Part shown: positions 60,459 through 64,000 of the stretch, piece after piece
Position numbering within the stretch: position 1 is the first letter of the stretch
How the letters are laid out: each line of letters starts with the position of its first letter
Assembly: GCF_003352915.1 (NCBI RefSeq)
Contig: NZ_CP022314.1
Location: forward strand, 2,423,623-2,487,622
DNA from: Arthrobacter sp. PM3
Lineage (GTDB): Bacteria > Actinomycetota > Actinomycetes > Actinomycetales > Micrococcaceae
Direction: 5' to 3'
DNA: 64,000 nt
Position numbers and translations under genes: made by a program
The notes under the pieces: model-generated
What the model was told of the DNA's origin: nothing
Databases searched by the model: none
What the model saw: the letters and a program-made list of their open reading frames with translations, nothing else

Positions 60459-60686
60459 AGAAATTCCTCCCAAGTGACAACCGCTTCTCCGCCGGACCCG
60501 TAATCGTCGGCGATTGGACGCTGCCGAGGCTACCAATACCCGTCAATAAATCCAACAAAAGGAAAAACAGTGGGCTGATCATCTCGCTGCGGTGTGGAAA
60601 CCTATCCAGCACAAACCACAATTAGTCCATTCGTGAGATCAACCCCGTATCATGCTGAAGGCACCATGAACGAAGAGGGGACGATC

Positions 60687-63545
60687 ATGCCGAGACGCAC
60701 TAACACGCACCAGCACAACCCGAGGGGCCGCACCGCTCCAGGGCGGGCGCTGGGCGCTGTCCTTGCCGTTCTGGGGCTGATCGCGACGACGTCGTGCACC
60801 GGCGCCCCCGTGGCGGAGCCGGTGTCCAACCCCGTCAAGCTGCTGCAGAGCGTGCGGGTCGGACTCTCCCCGTCCGCCGGCGTGGAGACGATCGACGGCA
60901 CCACCATTTCCGTGTCTGCGGCCGGCGGCTCGTCCGCGGAGGACACGAAGTACGACGCCGCCCAAGTAGTGGGCGAACTGCCGGTCCGGGTGAGCCTGCA
61001 GTACCGGGCCGGGGACAGGTCCGGCTCCGACCTCACCGAGCTTCGCGGCCATACCGGGCCGGTGGAGATCGACCTGACCTTGGAGAACCTCACGGTCAAG
61101 CCGCGGGTCATCGAATACGATGCCGCGGGTCAGGCCCGTTCCGACACCGCACTGGTCGGTGCCCCGCTGACGATTGCCGCCTCGACGACGCTCCCCGGCG
61201 TGCGGGCCGGCGACGTCGCCGCGGGCGCCGCGGACGGCGGGACAGGCACCAATGGTGTGCTGAGCAGCACCGAGGACGGCTCCACGGTGGTGCAATGGGC
61301 CACCGTGCTGGCACCGCCGCGTTCCGGTGCGAGTACTACACTGCGCCTCGTCGCGGACGTCCGGGACTTCCAGGTCCCCACCTTTGACGTGGCGGTCCAG
61401 CCCGGACTCAACACCGACCTCAGCGCCGACGGCGTGCTCGCCGGCGCGTTCTCCTCCGGCTCAGGTTCCGAGATGGAGCTGCAACGCCGCACCATCTCGC
61501 TGGTCTCGGACGTCAACACTGTGCTGGCGAAGGCCGGATCCACCATCACCGATGTGCGGCGGAACCTGCAGGAGACCTCCCAGACCCTCGGCGCGAAGAC
61601 CGCGGGCGAGCTGCGCGATAACTCCACGGCGCTCGCCGCGACCATGGTGGACCTGAAGGGGCAGCTGAAGACTCTCGGCACTGACCTGGAGACCGCCACG
61701 AAAACCACGCAGTCCACGACGGCGGCCCAGCTGAAACAGACCGTCTCCGCCGTGGACGCGATGCTGGGCGACACCTCAGCCGTGCCCGCGACGGCTGCGA
61801 TCGACGGCGAGGGCTGCACCGCCGACGTGCCCAAATCCGGCAGGGCGGCCACCGTCTACTCCAGCGTCCTGACCATGGCGTCCCAGCTCGACGCCTACGC
61901 AAAGGTCAGTGCCGGCTGCCGGGACACCGTGGCGGGCGCCATAAAGACCACCATGGGCCCCGACGCCCCCACTGCGGAGCTGTGCGCCGAGCAGGGCTCG
62001 ATGACCTGCTCTCTCTACGGCTCCGCCGTGACCGTGACCGGGGCCCTGCTGGGCCTGGTAAAGAAGGGTGACGAGCTCGTGGCGGGCCTGCAGCCGCAGG
62101 TGGTCGAGGGCGCCATCAAGGATCAGGAGGCCGCCGCCGCAACACTGCGGCAGGTGCGCGCCGACTTCGCTGGAATCCTCGACGGCGCCAAGACCCCCGA
62201 GGACTACGAGACGGCCCTCGCAAACGTGACCGACGCGATCAAGTCCGCCCGGGCCTCGGTCGGCGCGACCCGTGACGCCGCCGCGACGGCCCGCGACAGA
62301 ATCGACGGCCTGCGCCAGAAGCTGATCGGCATCGGAAAGACCGCGCAGGGTGCCAGGAGCGAAGTGGGTGACAGCTCGCTGCTGAACGGCTCGATGACGC
62401 AGCAGACCCGGCGGCTCGCCGACGAGCTGTGCAAGATGGCCGACGGCGCCCTCCCGCGCGAGGGCCGGCTGTCCGCCGAGCAGGCGGAGCGGCTGCGCTC
62501 CTACTTGACGTCCGCCCCGTGCGAGCCCGCGGACGGGAGCAACGACCCGGCGCAGGAACTGCGCCCGCCGTTGGGCTTCAAGGATCCGCTGGACGCACGG
62601 CTGGAGGGCCAGGCCGCCGCCTGGGACGCGGTCCTCGCGGCCACCGACACCACCGCCCCGGACCAGGCAATCGGCCAGTCGTTCACTAACCTGACGGCGA
62701 CCATCGATGCCATCGACGCGAAACTGGAGGCCATTAGCGAGGCCACGAAGGCACTCGACAGCGCCGCCACGGGCAACGTCACCAGCACCAGGCACGGGCT
62801 CGAGGCCCTGAACGACGCACTCGGCGACGCGATTGACTCATCCTCCCGGGTCGGCACGACGCTCGCTACGCTGAAGGAACAGCAGGACGGGCTCGGCGAG
62901 AAGATCAGGCAGTCCCTCCGCGACGCCTCGGCCGAGACCGCCGCCGAAGTCTACAAAACCGTGGATGAGCAAGTGCGGCAGGTATCCGAGATCGGAGACG
63001 CGGGCTCCGAGGCCGTGATTACGGCCTTCAACCGGTCCATCTCGGGGTTGAAGTCCACGTCGGACGAGGTGGTGAACGACGCCGAGGGGACGGTGAACAA
63101 GCAGCGGGACGAACTGTTCCGGCAGAGCGACGCCCTCGCCGGTTCCCTGGCCAAGGGCACACAGTCCTCGCTCGCGAACATCGCCTCCAGCACCTCCGGC
63201 TCGACCCGTGACGTCGAGGGCGCCAGCGCACTCCTGGCCTCAAGCCTCAACAAGGTCATGCTCGACCTCGGCGACCGCTCGGTGAACGGATCCGGCCTCC
63301 TCGGTTCCATGGCCGCCAGCGCCGCCAAAGCCGACACCGCTGACTACCAGCTGGCACTGGCATCCCAGAACGCCGAAGGATACGCCAACATCCGCTCCCG
63401 GGACGTGGCCGGGCTGCTGCTGCGCCAGGCACAATTCAAGGCCTCACTCACCGCGGTCGATGAACTGCCACCGTTCCACCTCGAGGTGCCGCAGGGCGCC
63501 AAGTCGCAGACCCTGTACACGCTGAAGATCGGCGGCGCCGCATGA
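60687..63545 (+). CDS. Large coiled-coil lipoprotein of unknown function
   Basis: A 952-residue exported lipoprotein. Signal peptide with GLIATTSCTG (lipobox Cys about 33). An N-terminal beta-rich region (to about 270) is followed by about 600 residues of long helical, Ala/Thr/Asp-rich segments (for example LRDNSTALAATMVDLKGQLK and KTVDEQVRQVSEIGDAGSEA), and a short C-terminal domain (FHLEVPQGAKSQTLYTLKIG). The ectodomain is reminiscent of YueB/EsaA/Pip proteins tied to type VII secretion, here held by a lipid instead of membrane helices. GAGGGG precedes the ATG at 60687; an ATG at 60666 is an alternative start. It is divergent from the WXG100-RHS genes and overlaps the next gene by 4 nt. Confidence 0.75.
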   Translation: MPRRTNTHQHNPRGRTAPGRALGAVLAVLGLIATTSCTGAPVAEPVSNPVKLLQSVRVGLSPSAGVETIDGTTISVSAAGGSSAEDTKYDAAQVVGELPVRVSLQYRAGDRSGSDLTELRGHTGPVEIDLTLENLTVKPRVIEYDAAGQARSDTALVGAPLTIAASTTLPGVRAGDVAAGAADGGTGTNGVLSSTEDGSTVVQWATVLAPPRSGASTTLRLVADVRDFQVPTFDVAVQPGLNTDLSADGVLAGAFSSGSGSEMELQRRTISLVSDVNTVLAKAGSTITDVRRNLQETSQTLGAKTAGELRDNSTALAATMVDLKGQLKTLGTDLETATKTTQSTTAAQLKQTVSAVDAMLGDTSAVPATAAIDGEGCTADVPKSGRAATVYSSVLTMASQLDAYAKVSAGCRDTVAGAIKTTMGPDAPTAELCAEQGSMTCSLYGSAVTVTGALLGLVKKGDELVAGLQPQVVEGAIKDQEAAAATLRQVRADFAGILDGAKTPEDYETALANVTDAIKSARASVGATRDAAATARDRIDGLRQKLIGIGKTAQGARSEVGDSSLLNGSMTQQTRRLADELCKMADGALPREGRLSAEQAERLRSYLTSAPCEPADGSNDPAQELRPPLGFKDPLDARLEGQAAAWDAVLAATDTTAPDQAIGQSFTNLTATIDAIDAKLEAISEATKALDSAATGNVTSTRHGLEALNDALGDAIDSSSRVGTTLATLKEQQDGLGEKIRQSLRDASAETAAEVYKTVDEQVRQVSEIGDAGSEAVITAFNRSISGLKSTSDEVVNDAEGTVNKQRDELFRQSDALAGSLAKGTQSSLANIASSTSGSTRDVEGASALLASSLNKVMLDLGDRSVNGSGLLGSMAASAAKADTADYQLALASQNAEGYANIRSRDVAGLLLRQAQFKASLTAVDELPPFHLEVPQGAKSQTLYTLKIGGAA

Positions 63546-64000
63546 GCCCCCGCAGCCGGCTGATGACCCTGATCGCCGCGGGGGCCGTTGTCCTGGTCGT
63601 GGCGGCGATCGCCCTGACAGCGACACTGAACCGCCCCAAGGAGGCACCCCGGCCCGATCCGGTGGCCGCAACGGTTCCGGTCGCGCTGAAGGCCGAGGGT
63701 CTGCCGAAGGACTTCTCCCTCGGCGTCGTCCTCACACTGGGCCAGTCCGGCGAGCCCGGTTCCGAGTACAACCGGGCGGCACAGGGCGCGATCGTCGCCG
63801 CAAAGCGCTTCGCCCTGGGCGGTGCCGCCGTCGCCCTCACCGCCCAAAACGACCACGGCACCGAGGACGGCGCGCGCGGCGCCGTCCTCGCGCTCGCCGA
63901 GCAGGGAGTCTCGGGTGTGATCGTGGCGACCACGGGCCCCCAGGCCCGGGCCGCGGCAAAGACCGCCGGAGAGCTGGGCCTGCCGGCAATCCTGCCCTAC
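63542..64000 (+). CDS. Periplasmic-binding-protein-like exported protein (partial, cut by window end)
   Basis: The first 153 codons of a gene that continues beyond the window. It starts in an ATGA overlap with the large lipoprotein. An N-terminal transmembrane segment (LMTLIAAGAVVLVVAAIALT) is followed by a domain beginning FSLGVVLTLGQSGEPGSEYN and GVIVATTGPQARAAAKTAGE. This matches the start of leucine-binding-type (type 1) periplasmic binding proteins, including the alternation of beta strands and helices. It probably senses or binds a ligand outside the membrane together with the lipoprotein. A transport role is not shown. Confidence 0.7.
   Translation, partial: MSPRSRLMTLIAAGAVVLVVAAIALTATLNRPKEAPRPDPVAATVPVALKAEGLPKDFSLGVVLTLGQSGEPGSEYNRAAQGAIVAAKRFALGGAAVALTAQNDHGTEDGARGAVLALAEQGVSGVIVATTGPQARAAAKTAGELGLPAILPY

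Overview
The window is about 64 kb of high-GC DNA from an actinobacterium, most likely Arthrobacter, Pseudarthrobacter or a near relative in the Micrococcaceae. This is inferred from gene content (a DUF6318-type lipoprotein, an Arthrobacter-style McrBC/Vsr group, an MFS small subunit), frequent ATGA/GTGA overlaps between genes, and -10 boxes of TANNNT form placed 6-7 nt before start codons. No rRNA, tRNA, CRISPR array or insertion sequence was seen.

Layout. 1-4 kb: the end of an SDR gene, a LOG-family protein, a membrane-anchored matrixin-like protease coupled to a ferritin-VIT1 iron/manganese transporter, and a small acidic protein. 4-12.3 kb: a nitrogen block. It has a Na+ symporter divergent from an XRE-cupin (PuuR-like) regulator, a lipoprotein, amt-glnK behind GlnR-like boxes, and an agmatinase-family ureohydrolase overlapping a ThDP enzyme like 2-ketoarginine decarboxylase. 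Together these could import and degrade arginine-type guanidino compounds and recover the nitrogen. 12.4-20 kb: MarR plus a 14-TM drug exporter with a long cytoplasmic tail, a heterodimeric ABC exporter with one degenerate ATP site, a thioesterase and a small membrane protein. 20-26.8 kb: McrBC type IV restriction (mcrB probably leaderless), an unknown small protein, Vsr, a flavin-split-barrel protein and two exported proteins.

26.8-32.5 kb: a GAF/AcoR-like regulator divergent from a flavin monooxygenase, a butanediol-type dehydrogenase and an old yellow enzyme. 33.1-41.6 kb: a GntR-controlled operon (sugar-phosphate epimerase, DhaK-DhaL kinase, RpiB-like, 3-hydroxyacyl-CoA-dehydrogenase-like, SDR, one-TM peptide, MFS transporter, triosephosphate-isomerase-like). 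It matches, step for step, a route from erythritol/threitol through tetrulose phosphates to D-erythrose-4-phosphate. 42-52.4 kb: a large TM0106-type nuclease-helicase, a SOUL protein, Tex, and an OFA-family transporter with a small subunit and gamma-glutamyltransferase. 52.4-64 kb: an alpha/beta hydrolase and a type VII-type polymorphic toxin locus: WXG100 protein, 1877-residue RHS protein, candidate membrane immunity protein, then a divergent large coiled-coil lipoprotein and a periplasmic-binding-protein-like gene cut by the window end.

The least explained structure lies in the only two long gene-free stretches, 32485-33140 and 41581-42058. Both hold arrays of a palindromic decamer (RRRCATGYYY). 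Four times, two of these decamers frame a nested palindrome of exactly 79 bp (10-19-21-19-10) with a conserved 21-bp centre. The two loci have the same orientation and bracket the tetritol operon exactly.
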